Of a stretch of DNA of 44,667 nt, positions 7,180 through 16,784 are shown piece by piece. Under the pieces are notes generated by a model. That model was not told where the DNA came from and did no database searches. It was given only the letters and a program-made list of their open reading frames with translations. The DNA is from Muricomes intestini (GTDB lineage Bacteria > Bacillota > Clostridia > Lachnospirales > Lachnospiraceae), in assembly GCF_004346165.1 (NCBI RefSeq), contig NZ_SLZZ01000027.1:1-44667 (forward strand), in the 5' to 3' direction. A program made the translations under genes and the position numbers. Positions within the stretch are counted from its first letter, which is position 1. Each line of letters begins with the position of its first letter.

Positions 7180-8832
7180 ATGGATAACATAGTAAATGCA
7201 AGAAAAATATACGTGGTAGGTCATAAAAATCCGGATACAGATTCTATTTGTTCTGCGATAGCCTATGCCAGGTTAAAGTCAAAATTGACAGGGGAAATAT
7301 ATACACCTCGCAGGGCGGGCCAGCTTAATGAGGAAACGCAGTATGTACTGGAACGGTTCAAGGTAAAGGCTCCGAAGCTTCTTTCTGACCTGCGTGTTCA
7401 GATAAAGGATGTGGAATTAAGAAAAATCCAGGGGGTAGATGGCAGTGTTTCCATCAGAACCGCCTGGGCGCGGATGAAGGAACTGAATATTAAGACACTG
7501 CCTGTGACAAGGGAAGGAAAGCTGGAAGGGCTGATTACAATCGGCGATATTGCAACATCATATATGGATGTATACGATAGCTCTATTTTATCTGCTTCCA
7601 GAACACAGTACCGTAATATAGCCAGTACCATCGGCGGAAAGGTTGTTGTGGGGAATGACCACAGCTTCATGCCAAAAGGAAAGGTGGCAATTGCAGCTTC
7701 CGGCAGAGAACTGATGGCCGACTTTATTGAAGAGAATGATTTACTGATTCTGGGAAACAGACCAAATGTCCAGCAGGATGCCCTTGACTTGAATGTGAGC
7801 TGCATCGTTGTGTGCCAGGGTGCGGAGATTTCGGATGAGATTATAGCTCAGGCGAGAAGAAAAGAGATTGTCATTATCCGTACACCTCACGATACTTTTA
7901 CGGTTGCCAGATTGATCAATCAAAGTATTCCGGTAAATTGTTTTATGACAAAAGAAGGGCTTATCACTTTTGGTATGAAAGATTACGTGGATGATGTGAA
8001 AGCAGTGATGGCAACAAAGAAGTTTCGTGATTTCCCCGTTCTGGATGGAAATAAAAGCTTTCTGGGGTTTATTTCGAGAAGAAGGCTTTTGAACAGCAGG
8101 AGAAAACAGGTTATTTTGGTAGATCACAATGAAAAAAGTCAGGCTGTCGATGGGGTGGAAGAGGCGGACGTATTAGAAATTATTGATCACCATAGATTAA
8201 GCAGTATCCAGACTATCGGACCTGTATTTTTCAGAAATCAGCCGGTAGGCTGCACGGCTACAATCATTTATCAGATGTATCAGGAAGAAGAAATAGAGAT
8301 TGATTCGGTCACAGCATCACTTTTATGCTCGGCAATCATATCGGATACGCTGATGTTTCGTTCTCCCACCTGCACTCCTATAGATGAGGCGGCTGCGCGA
8401 AAATTGGCAGAGATCGGGAATATTAATATAGAGGAGCTGGCTTTAGAAATGTTCAATGCAGGCAGCAACCTCAAAGGAAAGAGTGCAGAAGAGATTATTT
8501 TCCTGGATTTCAAACAATTTACAGTGAATGAGACTGTTATAGGCGTGGGGCAGGTGAACTCTATGAATACATCTGAACTCAGGGAAATCAAAGCAATGGT
8601 GCTGCCGCACATGGAAGAGGCGAGGAAGAAAAATAGTTTGGATATGATATTCTTCATGTTGACGGACATTGTGACTGAATCTACCCGGCTTCTCTGTTGT
8701 GGCCCTGAGGCTCTAAGTAAGGTGATTATGGCTTATGATTTAAATGAGGACACAGAGGACATTATACTAAGAGGCGTTGTATCAAGGAAAAAGCAGCTTG
8801 TACCTACATTGGTAGGCGCACTGCAGCAATAG
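7180..8832 (+). CDS. CBS-domain manganese-dependent inorganic pyrophosphatase (family II)
   Basis: A 550-aa DHH-family enzyme hydrolysing PPi to 2 Pi, with a regulatory insert. The N-terminal DHH part has H15, D19 and D21 in GHKNPDTDS. CBS and DRTGG-like segments follow between about residues 60 and 310, then the DHH motif in EIIDHHRLSS and a DHHA2-type C-terminus. CBS-containing members are controlled by adenine nucleotides. I start at ATG 7180, which has AGGGG 7 nt upstream; an in-frame TTG at 7111 has no ribosome site and would add 23 atypical residues. The flavin reductase gene follows after 25 bp. Confidence 0.92.
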   Translation: MDNIVNARKIYVVGHKNPDTDSICSAIAYARLKSKLTGEIYTPRRAGQLNEETQYVLERFKVKAPKLLSDLRVQIKDVELRKIQGVDGSVSIRTAWARMKELNIKTLPVTREGKLEGLITIGDIATSYMDVYDSSILSASRTQYRNIASTIGGKVVVGNDHSFMPKGKVAIAASGRELMADFIEENDLLILGNRPNVQQDALDLNVSCIVVCQGAEISDEIIAQARRKEIVIIRTPHDTFTVARLINQSIPVNCFMTKEGLITFGMKDYVDDVKAVMATKKFRDFPVLDGNKSFLGFISRRRLLNSRRKQVILVDHNEKSQAVDGVEEADVLEIIDHHRLSSIQTIGPVFFRNQPVGCTATIIYQMYQEEEIEIDSVTASLLCSAIISDTLMFRSPTCTPIDEAAARKLAEIGNINIEELALEMFNAGSNLKGKSAEEIIFLDFKQFTVNETVIGVGQVNSMNTSELREIKAMVLPHMEEARKKNSLDMIFFMLTDIVTESTRLLCCGPEALSKVIMAYDLNEDTEDIILRGVVSRKKQLVPTLVGALQQ

Positions 8833-8857
8833 AGGAAGAAAACAGAAAGGAAAGAAA

Positions 8858-9457
8858 ATGAGCAGACAACTATGGAAGCCGGGTAACATGCTGTACCCTC
8901 TGCCTGCTGTAATGGTGAGTGCAGGCAGCCTAGAGGGAAACCAAAACATTCTGACCGTTGCCTGGACAGGCACCATCTGCACAAATCCAGCCATGGTCTA
9001 TATTTCTGTAAGGCCAGAGAGATATTCCTATCAAATGATAAAGGATACCGGAGAATTTGTCATCAACCTGACAACGGAAAAGCTGGCAAAAGCTACAGAT
9101 TACTGTGGGGTGCGGTCAGGGAGAGATGTGGACAAATGGAAGGAGACGGGGCTGACTCCGGGAAAAGCTGAAAAATTGGAGTATGCCCCAATTATAAATG
9201 AGTGTCCTGTAAATATAGAGTGCCAGGTAACAGAAGTAAAAGAACTGGGCAGTCATCATATGTTTATCGCAGAGGTGCAGGGAGTTCAGGTGGATGATGC
9301 CTATATCAATAAGACAAATAAGTTCGAACTCAATCAAACAGGTCTTCTTGTGTACTCTCACGGTGAATATCTCTCTTTAGGGAATACTCTTGGAATGTTT
9401 GGATATAGTGTGCGGAAGAAAGTAAAGGGAAAAAAGAAAGCTACAAGGAAGAAATAA
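8858..9457 (+). CDS. Flavin reductase family protein (FMN-binding split barrel)
   Basis: A 199-aa flavin reductase-like protein. The N-terminus WKPGNMLYPLPAVMVSAGS and the segment NILTVAWTGTICTNPAMVYISVRPERYSYQ are typical of the FMN-binding split-barrel fold. The last ~15 residues are strongly basic (KKVKGKKKATRKK). It follows the pyrophosphatase closely with an AAGGAAAG ribosome site. A plausible role is electron transfer to a flavoprotein, perhaps a flavodiiron protein, but the partner is unknown. Its last 17 bases overlap the 3' end of the converging galT. Confidence 0.85.
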   Translation: MSRQLWKPGNMLYPLPAVMVSAGSLEGNQNILTVAWTGTICTNPAMVYISVRPERYSYQMIKDTGEFVINLTTEKLAKATDYCGVRSGRDVDKWKETGLTPGKAEKLEYAPIINECPVNIECQVTEVKELGSHHMFIAEVQGVQVDDAYINKTNKFELNQTGLLVYSHGEYLSLGNTLGMFGYSVRKKVKGKKKATRKK

Positions 9458-10931
9458 ACCTTCCGAAGGCTTCCAGCCCTTTCCTTGTATACTTGTATAC
9501 ACCTGCGTCCTTCAGAACCTGACAGAAGACCTTGCCGATTTCCTGCTCTAAAATGGAGTCGATATTACCCTGACTTACATGGCTGTAAGCCGGAAGGAAT
9601 TCCGCCACCCAGTCTGCATGTTTTGCCAGTACCTTGCTGCTTCGAATATCTTTCCCTTCCAGAATATAAGTCTTTAGCATGTCCATCTCTTTCTTAAGAC
9701 GGGAAGGCAGTACAGCCAGACCCATGACTTCAATCAGCCCGATATTTTCTTTTTTAATATGGTGCAGATTAGCATGAGGGTGATAGACGCCCAAGGGGTA
9801 ATCTTTTGTTGTGATATTATTGCGGAGTGTCAGATCCAGTTCATACAGATTCCCCCGCATTCTTGCTATAGGAGTGATGGTATTGTGAGGTGTCCCTTTT
9901 GTCTCTGCAAAAATAAAAGCTTCTTCATCTGTATAGCCTCTCCATACATGAAGGATATGGTCTGCCAGCTCGGCCACTCGCTTTTCGTCCTTACTCTGTA
10001 ATCGGATAACAGAAAGCGGCCACTTTATAATTCCGGCTGTGACATCCTCATAACCCTTCACTTCAAATGTACGGATAACAGAAGCTTTTTCCATGGCGAA
10101 GGTATAATTTCCTCCTTGAAAATGATTGTGGCTTAAAATTGAGCCTCCCACAATGGGAAGGTCGGCATTGGAGCCTACGAAATAATGAGGAAACAGTTTT
10201 ACAAATTCAAATAATTTCTGAAAAGTTTCCTTTTCTATTTTCATAGGTATATGCTTCTTGTTCAGGATAATACAGTGCTCATTGTAATACACGTAGGGAG
10301 AATATTGAAAACCCCAGGTGCTGCCCTGTATGGGAATAGGAATAATGCGGTGATTTTCACGGGCCGGGTGATTTGCCCGACCGGCATAACCCTCATTTTC
10401 CATACAGAGAAGGCATTTCGGATAGGACAAGTCTTTTGCATTTTTGGCAGCAGCGATTGCTTTCGGATCCTTCTCCGGCTTTGATAGATTGATTGTAATA
10501 TCCAGTGTGCCGAATTCCGTACCCACCGTCCACCTTATATCCCTGCTGATACGGTATCTGCGGATATAATCGCTATCCTGGCTTAGTTTATAATAATAAT
10601 CGGTGGCTGCCCGGGGAGATACTTCGTATTTTTCCCAAAATTGCGCCTGAACCTGGGCGGGACGCGGCATTAAAGTGTTCATCAGTTTTGTGTCGAACAG
10701 ATCCCGGCATATAATATTGTCTTCAATGATTTCACGCAGGCAGGCTTCGTCCAGCAGCTCGTTTAATACGTCTCCCAATACAATGTCAGATAAATTACAG
10801 GGTACATCTTTATAGTCATCTTCGCCAAAAAGCTCCAGAAGGAGATTAGTTGTATAAACACGTTCACACTCCGGTGTCAGACCGGTTTCAACCCCATATT
10901 GCACCAGCTTTTTGATTGCTTCATATAACAT
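9441..10931 (-). CDS. galT: UDP-glucose--hexose-1-phosphate uridylyltransferase
   Basis: A 496-aa GalT of the longer Gram-positive type, exchanging UMP between UDP-glucose and galactose-1-phosphate in the Leloir pathway. Conserved segments include SHNHFQGGNYTFAME in the middle and GVYHPHANLHHIKKENIGLIEVMGLAVLP towards the C-terminus. It lies 14 bp after galK on the same strand behind a GGGAGG ribosome site, so the two form an operon. No galE is present here; the epimerase must be encoded elsewhere. The 3' end overlaps the flavin reductase gene by 17 bp. Confidence 0.95.
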   Translation of the reverse strand: MLYEAIKKLVQYGVETGLTPECERVYTTNLLLELFGEDDYKDVPCNLSDIVLGDVLNELLDEACLREIIEDNIICRDLFDTKLMNTLMPRPAQVQAQFWEKYEVSPRAATDYYYKLSQDSDYIRRYRISRDIRWTVGTEFGTLDITINLSKPEKDPKAIAAAKNAKDLSYPKCLLCMENEGYAGRANHPARENHRIIPIPIQGSTWGFQYSPYVYYNEHCIILNKKHIPMKIEKETFQKLFEFVKLFPHYFVGSNADLPIVGGSILSHNHFQGGNYTFAMEKASVIRTFEVKGYEDVTAGIIKWPLSVIRLQSKDEKRVAELADHILHVWRGYTDEEAFIFAETKGTPHNTITPIARMRGNLYELDLTLRNNITTKDYPLGVYHPHANLHHIKKENIGLIEVMGLAVLPSRLKKEMDMLKTYILEGKDIRSSKVLAKHADWVAEFLPAYSHVSQGNIDSILEQEIGKVFCQVLKDAGVYKYTRKGLEAFGRFISSL

Positions 10932-10945
10932 AGTTATTGCCTCCC

Positions 10946-12151
10946 TTAATCTCTGCCCTCACTGTGAAAAAACGGCTGTGAAGTATCCAGCTTACGTGCT
11001 CCATCGCCAATGTCCACAGTATAAAAGTCAGCATCATGTCCCACCTTTTTCCTGTATGCTTTCCCGATTGTTTCAATAAATGTATCTACACTGTGGTTTT
11101 TCACAATACTGACCGTACATCCGCCGAAACCGCCGCCCGTAATTCTGGAGCCGATTACACCGGAAACAGCCCAGGCAAGATCTGTGAGAATGTCAATCTC
11201 TTCGCAGGACACCTCGTAGTCATCCCGCAGGGAAATATGGGACTGGTTCATTAGTGCTCCGAACCGAGCGATATCACCGGCTTTCAGTGCCTTCACAGCT
11301 TCAATGGTGCGCTGGTTTTCGGAAACAGCATGTTTTGCCCGCTTTATGAGTACAGGGTCTTTGATGACCTCCTTAAATTTATCAAAGGTGTCCATATTCA
11401 GATTACCCAGAGAGTTGATATCCAGTTCCTGCTGCAGTGCGGCCAGGGCCTTTGCACATTCCTGCCGGCGTTCATTATATTTTGAATCTACCAGGCTGTG
11501 CTTCACCTTGCTGTTTGTGATTATAATTTTTGCATCTTCCAGTTCAATGGGAGCGTATTCATATTGCAGTGTGGCGGTATCCAGGAAAATGGCATTATTC
11601 TTTTTACCCATAGCTACAGTAAACTGATCCATAATTCCGCAGTTGCAGCCGTTAAAATTATTTTCGGAATACTGGCAGATAAGGGCCAGGTCAGTCATGC
11701 TGAACTTATGAATGTCAAACAAATCCAATAGGACAATTCCGGTCAGAACCTCCAGGGAAGCAGAGGATGAGAGGCCGGAACCATCCGGAATATTCCCCCA
11801 TATTACCATATCAAATCCGGTATCCAAGGTACATTTCCTCTGTGCAAAAGCCCACACAACACCCAGGGGATAGTTGGCCCAGCCGTAGTCTTGCCTGTTG
11901 GTCAGGTCGTCGAGTGAAGTCTCGACTACACCGAAACTGTCCAGGTTCATGGAATAAAGGTGCATTGTTCTGTCTGTGCGTTTGCGTGCAATCCCATAGG
12001 TTCCGAGGGTCAGTGCACAGGGAAATACATGCCCTCCATTATAATCGGTATGTTCTCCAATCAGATTGACGCGGCCAGGGGAAAAATAAAATCCGGCATC
12101 TTCTATATTCCCAAATAATTCCCTGAATTTTGCAGCCAATTGTTCTTTCAT
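10946..12151 (-). CDS. galK: Galactokinase
   Basis: A 401-aa GHMP-family kinase phosphorylating galactose with ATP. It carries the galactokinase signature GRVNLIGEHTDYNGG (26-40), the ATP loop PDGSGLSSSASLEV, and GGGFGGC near the C-terminus. Length is normal. First gene of galK-galT, divergent from an AraC regulator. On the minus strand a TATAAT (complement of 12212-12217) lies about 60 bp upstream with a poor -35 (TATACT, 17 bp away), which suggests dependence on an activator, plausibly the AraC protein. Confidence 0.96.
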   Translation of the reverse strand: MKEQLAAKFRELFGNIEDAGFYFSPGRVNLIGEHTDYNGGHVFPCALTLGTYGIARKRTDRTMHLYSMNLDSFGVVETSLDDLTNRQDYGWANYPLGVVWAFAQRKCTLDTGFDMVIWGNIPDGSGLSSSASLEVLTGIVLLDLFDIHKFSMTDLALICQYSENNFNGCNCGIMDQFTVAMGKKNNAIFLDTATLQYEYAPIELEDAKIIITNSKVKHSLVDSKYNERRQECAKALAALQQELDINSLGNLNMDTFDKFKEVIKDPVLIKRAKHAVSENQRTIEAVKALKAGDIARFGALMNQSHISLRDDYEVSCEEIDILTDLAWAVSGVIGSRITGGGFGGCTVSIVKNHSVDTFIETIGKAYRKKVGHDADFYTVDIGDGARKLDTSQPFFHSEGRD

Positions 12152-12211
12152 ATATAAACCTCACTTTCGTTAGATAAACATGTCATAAAAAATCGATTGC
12201 CTTTACTTATC

Positions 12212-12301
12212 ATTATAGGGGGAAGGAAAAGAAAAGTATATAAAAAATCTGCTCAAAAACATGTAATTATGTTGCATCTAGTCAGAGCAAAAGAGTATAA
12301 T
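12212..12301. promoter_or_regulatory. galKT / araC-type divergent promoter region
   Basis: Plus strand: TTGCAT (12272-12277), 18 bp, TATAAT (12296-12301) drives the regulator. Minus strand: TATAAT (complement of 12212-12217) with a weak -35 drives galKT. A dyad AACAT-N6-ATGTT at 12258-12273 touches the regulator's -35. Another, CTGTC-N5-GACAG, lies at 12333-12347 in the leader. These are operator candidates only. Confidence 0.5.
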
Positions 12302-12436
12302 GAAGATTAAAGATCAGCCATGTACTAGTGTACTGTCTCATTGACAGTTTCCAAAAAGATTAGCATTTGGTTTGCAGAAAGGGTGAGAAACATAAAAGAG
12401 ACTTATAAGTATTCTTATAAAACAGGTGAAAATCTC

Positions 12437-13243
12437 ATGACCTCCCTGTCAGTCTACAACGTGGGCCATCAAAAATGCGAGCCGGGATATCAGTGGGGGC
12501 CGGGGGTGCGAAATCATTACTGTATTCACCATATTATTTCAGGCAGCGGATATTATAGCGTGAATGGGAAAACACACCATCTTTTTGCCGGGGACACCTT
12601 TATACTTTATCCGGATATTGAAGTGAAATATTATGCGGATATGCAGGAACCTTGGGAATATGCATGGGTGGGGTTCATGGGGGCGGACGCCCCGTCGATC
12701 TTACATTCCACTGATTTTACGAAGGATCATCCTTTTATCCAGAAGGCTGGCCCGCCCAGAGGCCTTTTGCAAAAACAGCTGGCCCTGATTTACGAAGTAA
12801 AAGGAAACAGTTATGAGGCGGCAGTGGCAATGACGGGCGCCCTGTATACTCTTTTGGCAACATTCATGCAGTATGCTGCAAGCTCAGAGCAGGTAAAGGA
12901 TATTCAATTCCTCTACGTCCAGAAAGCTAAGTCCTATATATCCACAGGCTATTCTTATCCTATAACAATAGAGGAAGTGGCAGCTTACGTAGGAATCAGC
13001 CGGAGCCACCTCTACCGTGCTTTTAGGGCCTGCCTGCAGCAGTCTCCCAAAGAATACCTGAGTGATTTCCGCATAAGACAAGCCTGCAGGCTGCTAAAGG
13101 AGACAACCTTGTCTGTCGCAGCTATAGCATATTCTGTCGGGTTTGAAAGTAACCTTTATTTTTCCAAAGCTTTTAAAAAACAAAAAGGACAAAGCCCCTC
13201 AAAATATCGCGAGAACTACCTTATGACTCTTTTAAAACATTAA
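12437..13243 (+). CDS. AraC family transcriptional regulator, probable galactose regulator
   Basis: A 268-aa regulator with an N-terminal cupin-type sugar-sensing domain (about 20-110, including HHIISGSGYYSVNGKTHHLFAGD and the PWEYAWVGFMG motif typical of sugar-responsive members). A C-terminal double helix-turn-helix ends with GFESNLYFSKAFKKQKGQSPSKYR. I start at ATG 12437, preceded by AGGTGA with 7-nt spacing; an upstream TTG at 12341 has no ribosome site. Divergence from galK makes the gal operon the likely target. The 3' end overlaps the converging MATE gene by 23 bp. Confidence 0.85.
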   Translation: MTSLSVYNVGHQKCEPGYQWGPGVRNHYCIHHIISGSGYYSVNGKTHHLFAGDTFILYPDIEVKYYADMQEPWEYAWVGFMGADAPSILHSTDFTKDHPFIQKAGPPRGLLQKQLALIYEVKGNSYEAAVAMTGALYTLLATFMQYAASSEQVKDIQFLYVQKAKSYISTGYSYPITIEEVAAYVGISRSHLYRAFRACLQQSPKEYLSDFRIRQACRLLKETTLSVAAIAYSVGFESNLYFSKAFKKQKGQSPSKYRENYLMTLLKH

Positions 13244-14588
13244 TTTTTAATTGTATTATCCTCTTAAAAAGAAGAGAGGAGAGAGCAACAGCAGCAATCT
13301 CTGCTATGGGAATAGCCCACCATACCATGGCAAGCCCAGACAATTCTGCAAACAAATAAGCGATGGGTAGAATGACAATCAGCTGTCTTGCAGCAGAGAT
13401 TATCAGGCTGTACACTCCATTTCCCAGAGCCTGAAAGGCTGAACCCACTACAATATTAAATCCTGCAAGGAGAAAGCTTAGGCTAATAATACGGAGTGCA
13501 GGGACGCCAATCTCCAGCATATGTTCAGATGCACCGAACAGCCCCAAAAACTGTGTGGGAAATATTTGAAACAAAAGAAGCCCTACTGTCATGAATCCTA
13601 TGGCAATGAATATAGCCATTTTTATGGTATCCACAATTCTTTTTTTGTTTCGCGCACCGTAATTATAGGCAACAATAGGTATCATTCCGTTGGTCAGCCC
13701 AAATACCGGCATGAAAACAAAACTCTGCAGCTTAAAATAAACTCCGAATACAGCCGCAGCGGTGGAAGAGAATATCAAGAGTATCCGGTTCATGCCAAAT
13801 ACCATGACGGAGCCGATGGACTGCATAATAATGGAGGGGACTCCAACCTTATAGATTTCAGCGATGATAGCCTTATCCGGTCTGAAGCCTTTCATATTTA
13901 AGTTCAGCTCCGTATTTCTCTTGCAGTTAAAATACAAGGACATGCAGACTGCTGTAACCTGGCCAATGACGGTTGCGATAGCAGCTCCTGCCACCTCAAG
14001 CCGGGGCATGCCGAACAGACCAAAAATCAGGATGGGATCCAGAATAATGTTGATGATGGCTCCCGTTCCCTGGGTGATCATATTGTAGATCGTCTTTCCG
14101 GTGGATTGTAAAAGACGTTCAAAAGTGATCTGCATAAAAATCCCCACAGAGATAACGGTGATGATAGTCATATAGTCAGTTCCATAACGAATGATAGCTG
14201 GGTCATCTGTCTGTACCAGAAAAAAATAGTGGGAACCAAGCAGCCCGATAACTGCCATAATGATACAGCTGATAATTCCAAGAAAGATTCCGTTTCTGGC
14301 AACAAGATTGGCCTCCCGGAACTTTTTCTCGCCAAGACTTTTGGAGAGCAGGGCGTTGATTCCAACACCGGTACCGGCAGCTATGGCAATCATCAGGTTC
14401 TGCACCGGAAAGGCAAGAGAAACTGCAGTCAGTGCCTCTTCGTTGAGCTGTGCAACAAAAATACTGTCTACTACATTATAAAATGCCTGCACCAGCATAG
14501 ATATAATCATGGGCAGAGACATAGTAACCAATAATTTTGGAATGGGCAGCAGACCCATCTTATTTTCAGTATGTACTGTTTCTTCCAT
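13221..14588 (-). CDS. MATE family efflux transporter
   Basis: A 455-aa inner-membrane cation-coupled efflux protein of the MATE family with about 12 hydrophobic segments. The N-terminal LPKLLVTMSLPMIISMLVQAFYNVVDSIFVAQL and the central QSIGSVMVFGMNRIL region are typical. The ATG at 14588 follows GAGGAGGAG closely; an upstream ATG at 14624 sits inside a TATAAT -10 (complement of 14623-14628) and cannot be the start. Substrate unknown. It overlaps the AraC gene tail to tail, with no terminator between them. Confidence 0.9.
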   Translation of the reverse strand: MEETVHTENKMGLLPIPKLLVTMSLPMIISMLVQAFYNVVDSIFVAQLNEEALTAVSLAFPVQNLMIAIAAGTGVGINALLSKSLGEKKFREANLVARNGIFLGIISCIIMAVIGLLGSHYFFLVQTDDPAIIRYGTDYMTIITVISVGIFMQITFERLLQSTGKTIYNMITQGTGAIINIILDPILIFGLFGMPRLEVAGAAIATVIGQVTAVCMSLYFNCKRNTELNLNMKGFRPDKAIIAEIYKVGVPSIIMQSIGSVMVFGMNRILLIFSSTAAAVFGVYFKLQSFVFMPVFGLTNGMIPIVAYNYGARNKKRIVDTIKMAIFIAIGFMTVGLLLFQIFPTQFLGLFGASEHMLEIGVPALRIISLSFLLAGFNIVVGSAFQALGNGVYSLIISAARQLIVILPIAYLFAELSGLAMVWWAIPIAEIAAVALSSLLFKRIIQLKINVLKES

Positions 14589-14728
14589 TGAAAAACTCCT
14601 CCTCAAATGTGACATAGTGAGCATTATAGCATAAATACTTGGTTTGCAAAAGACCTCTCATATCATCTATAAAAATTTGGAATAATGCATATATTTGTAA
14701 AGAAGTGTTAAAAGGGACTGTATGCTGT

Positions 14729-15448
14729 TTGCGTTTAAAGAGAATGATGCAGGGAGTGGGGCTGGTCTATGTGCTTTTATTGTTAGGACTGATTTGCCCG
14801 ACACTTTTTACAGAAAATCAGACAAAAGAGAAGGTACAGGAGGTCTCTGACTCAAATGCCGGTGCATATGAAGGCACTGCAGAAGAGAAGCCTAAAATAG
14901 CACTTACGTTTGATGATGGCCCCAGTGCAGAATGTACTCCTATGCTTCTGGATGGGCTCAAAGAAAGAGGCGTGAAGGTTACTTTTTTTCTGATTGGGCA
15001 GAATGTGGAGAAAGATAATAACTGTGAAATTGTGAAACGTATGTACGAAGAGGGACATTTAATCGGAAACCATACGTACCACCATGTAGAAATCACCAGA
15101 GTGAGCAACGAGACTGCCTATCAGGAGATTGCAATGGGAAATGAGGCTATCAAGAATATAACCGGGCAGGAAGTAGAATATATGAGGCCCCCCTTTGGTT
15201 TGTGGCAGAAGGGATTGGAGCAGAGGGTACATGTACTGCCGGTTATGTGGACGATTGATCCGCTCGACTGGGCAACGGGAAATACAGACGAAATTGTTAA
15301 TAAGGTAGTGACGAGGGCAGAAGAAAATGATATTATTCTATTACATGATTGTTACGACAGTTCCGTAAAAGCAGCCCTGCGCATTATAGATTTGCTGCAG
15401 GCGGAGGGGTTTGAGTTTGTGACGGTAGACAAATTGATGATGAATTAG
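14729..15448 (+). CDS. Polysaccharide deacetylase (NodB domain), membrane-anchored
   Basis: About 239 aa. A basic N-terminus and one hydrophobic segment (about 9-27) anchor or export the protein. The NodB deacetylase domain follows, with TFDDGP (D62, D63), the metal pair H115-x3-H119 in HTYHH, MRPPFG, and a C-terminal IILLHD motif. It probably deacetylates peptidoglycan or another N-acetyl glycan outside the cell. The start is uncertain: TTG at 14729 with AAAGGGA 11 nt upstream gives a good signal anchor, while ATG at 14744 is a simpler choice with a weaker ribosome site. rarA begins 10-20 bp later. Confidence 0.85.
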   Translation: MRLKRMMQGVGLVYVLLLLGLICPTLFTENQTKEKVQEVSDSNAGAYEGTAEEKPKIALTFDDGPSAECTPMLLDGLKERGVKVTFFLIGQNVEKDNNCEIVKRMYEEGHLIGNHTYHHVEITRVSNETAYQEIAMGNEAIKNITGQEVEYMRPPFGLWQKGLEQRVHVLPVMWTIDPLDWATGNTDEIVNKVVTRAEENDIILLHDCYDSSVKAALRIIDLLQAEGFEFVTVDKLMMN

Positions 15449-15467
15449 AGAAAGTACGGTGAGAACA

Positions 15468-16784
15468 GTGGATTTGTTCGATTATATGAGAGAGACCAAT
15501 AAGGAAAAAGAGGCGCCTCTTGCTTCGAGGATGCGCCCGGCCACCTTGGATGAAGTAGTAGGACAGCAGCATATCATAGGCAAGGATAAGCTTCTGTATA
15601 GAGCAATTAAGGCGGATAAGCTGAGCTCCCTGATTTTTTACGGGCCTCCAGGGACAGGAAAGACAACACTTGCAAAGGTAATCGCCAACACGACCAGTGC
15701 CCAGTTCAGGCAGATTAACGCCACGGTTGCCGGGAAGAAAGACATGGAGGAAGTTGTCAAAGAGGCAAAAGATTTATTGGGGATGTACCAGAAGAAGACA
15801 ATTCTGTTCATCGATGAGATTCACAGATTTAACAAAGGACAGCAGGATTATCTACTTCCCTATGTAGAGGACGGTACCATAACCCTTATCGGGGCTACGA
15901 CGGAGAATCCGTACTTCGAGGTGAACAGCGCCCTCCTGTCCAGGTCCGGCATATTTGAGCTAAAGGCATTGAGCCGGGAAGAGGTAAAAACTATTCTAAA
16001 GCGTGCAGTATATGACAAAGACAAGGGTATGGGCAGTTTCAAGGCAGAAATTGATGAAGATGCCCTGGAATTTCTTGCTGATGTATCAGGAGGAGATGCC
16101 AGACAGGCTTTAAATGCGGTGGAGCTGGGAGTGCTGACTACCCAGCGAAGTGAAGACGGGCTTATTCATCTCACTCTGGAGGCAGCCTCCGAATGTATCC
16201 AGAAGCGGGTGGTACACTACGACAAAGCAGGCGATAATCACTACGATACGATTTCAGCTTTTATAAAAAGTATGAGGGGCTCAGATCCCGATGCGGCAGT
16301 CTATTATCTGGCAAAAATGTTGTATGCAGGGGAGGATATTAAGTTCATCGCCAGGCGGATTATGATTTGCGCCTCGGAGGATGTGGGAAATGCGGACCCC
16401 ATGGCTCTCACAGTCGCAGTATCGGCTGCCCAGGCAGTGGAGCGCATTGGAATGCCGGAATCACAGATTATTCTCTCCCAGGCAGTGACTTATGTAGCAT
16501 CGGCTCCGAAAAGTAATTCTGTGGTAAATGCTATATTTGCGGCAAATGAAAGTGTGAGACGGCAGAAAACAACTGTTCCTGCCCACCTGCAGGACGCACA
16601 TTATAAAGGCTCAAAGAAAATGGGACGCGGGACCGGCTATAAGTATGCCCACGATTATCCCGGACACTATGTAAAACAGCAGTATCTTCCTGACGAAATC
16701 AAAGACGCCAGATTCTACGAGCCAGGTGTTCTGGGATATGAAAAGACAATCAAAGAATATTTAGAGAAGCTTAGACAGGAGTAA
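15468..16784 (+). CDS. rarA: Replication-associated recombination protein A (MgsA/RarA ATPase)
   Basis: A 438-aa clamp-loader-like AAA+ ATPase acting at stalled replication forks. Walker A is in FYGPPGTGKTTLA, Walker B in ILFIDEIHRF, sensor 1 in LIGATTENP, followed by the MgsA C-terminal region ending in a YKYAHDYPGHYVKQQYLP motif. I chose GTG at 15468 because it gives the family's usual DLFDYMR N-terminus and has GGTGAG just upstream; GTG at 15459 is an alternative. The last 24 bp overlap the converging DUF4364 gene. Confidence 0.93.
   Translation: MDLFDYMRETNKEKEAPLASRMRPATLDEVVGQQHIIGKDKLLYRAIKADKLSSLIFYGPPGTGKTTLAKVIANTTSAQFRQINATVAGKKDMEEVVKEAKDLLGMYQKKTILFIDEIHRFNKGQQDYLLPYVEDGTITLIGATTENPYFEVNSALLSRSGIFELKALSREEVKTILKRAVYDKDKGMGSFKAEIDEDALEFLADVSGGDARQALNAVELGVLTTQRSEDGLIHLTLEAASECIQKRVVHYDKAGDNHYDTISAFIKSMRGSDPDAAVYYLAKMLYAGEDIKFIARRIMICASEDVGNADPMALTVAVSAAQAVERIGMPESQIILSQAVTYVASAPKSNSVVNAIFAANESVRRQKTTVPAHLQDAHYKGSKKMGRGTGYKYAHDYPGHYVKQQYLPDEIKDARFYEPGVLGYEKTIKEYLEKLRQE

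Noticed and set aside
12341-12436. TTG start for the AraC regulator at 12341
   Set aside because: No ribosome site is present and the added residues are not conserved in style; ATG 12437 has AGGTGA.
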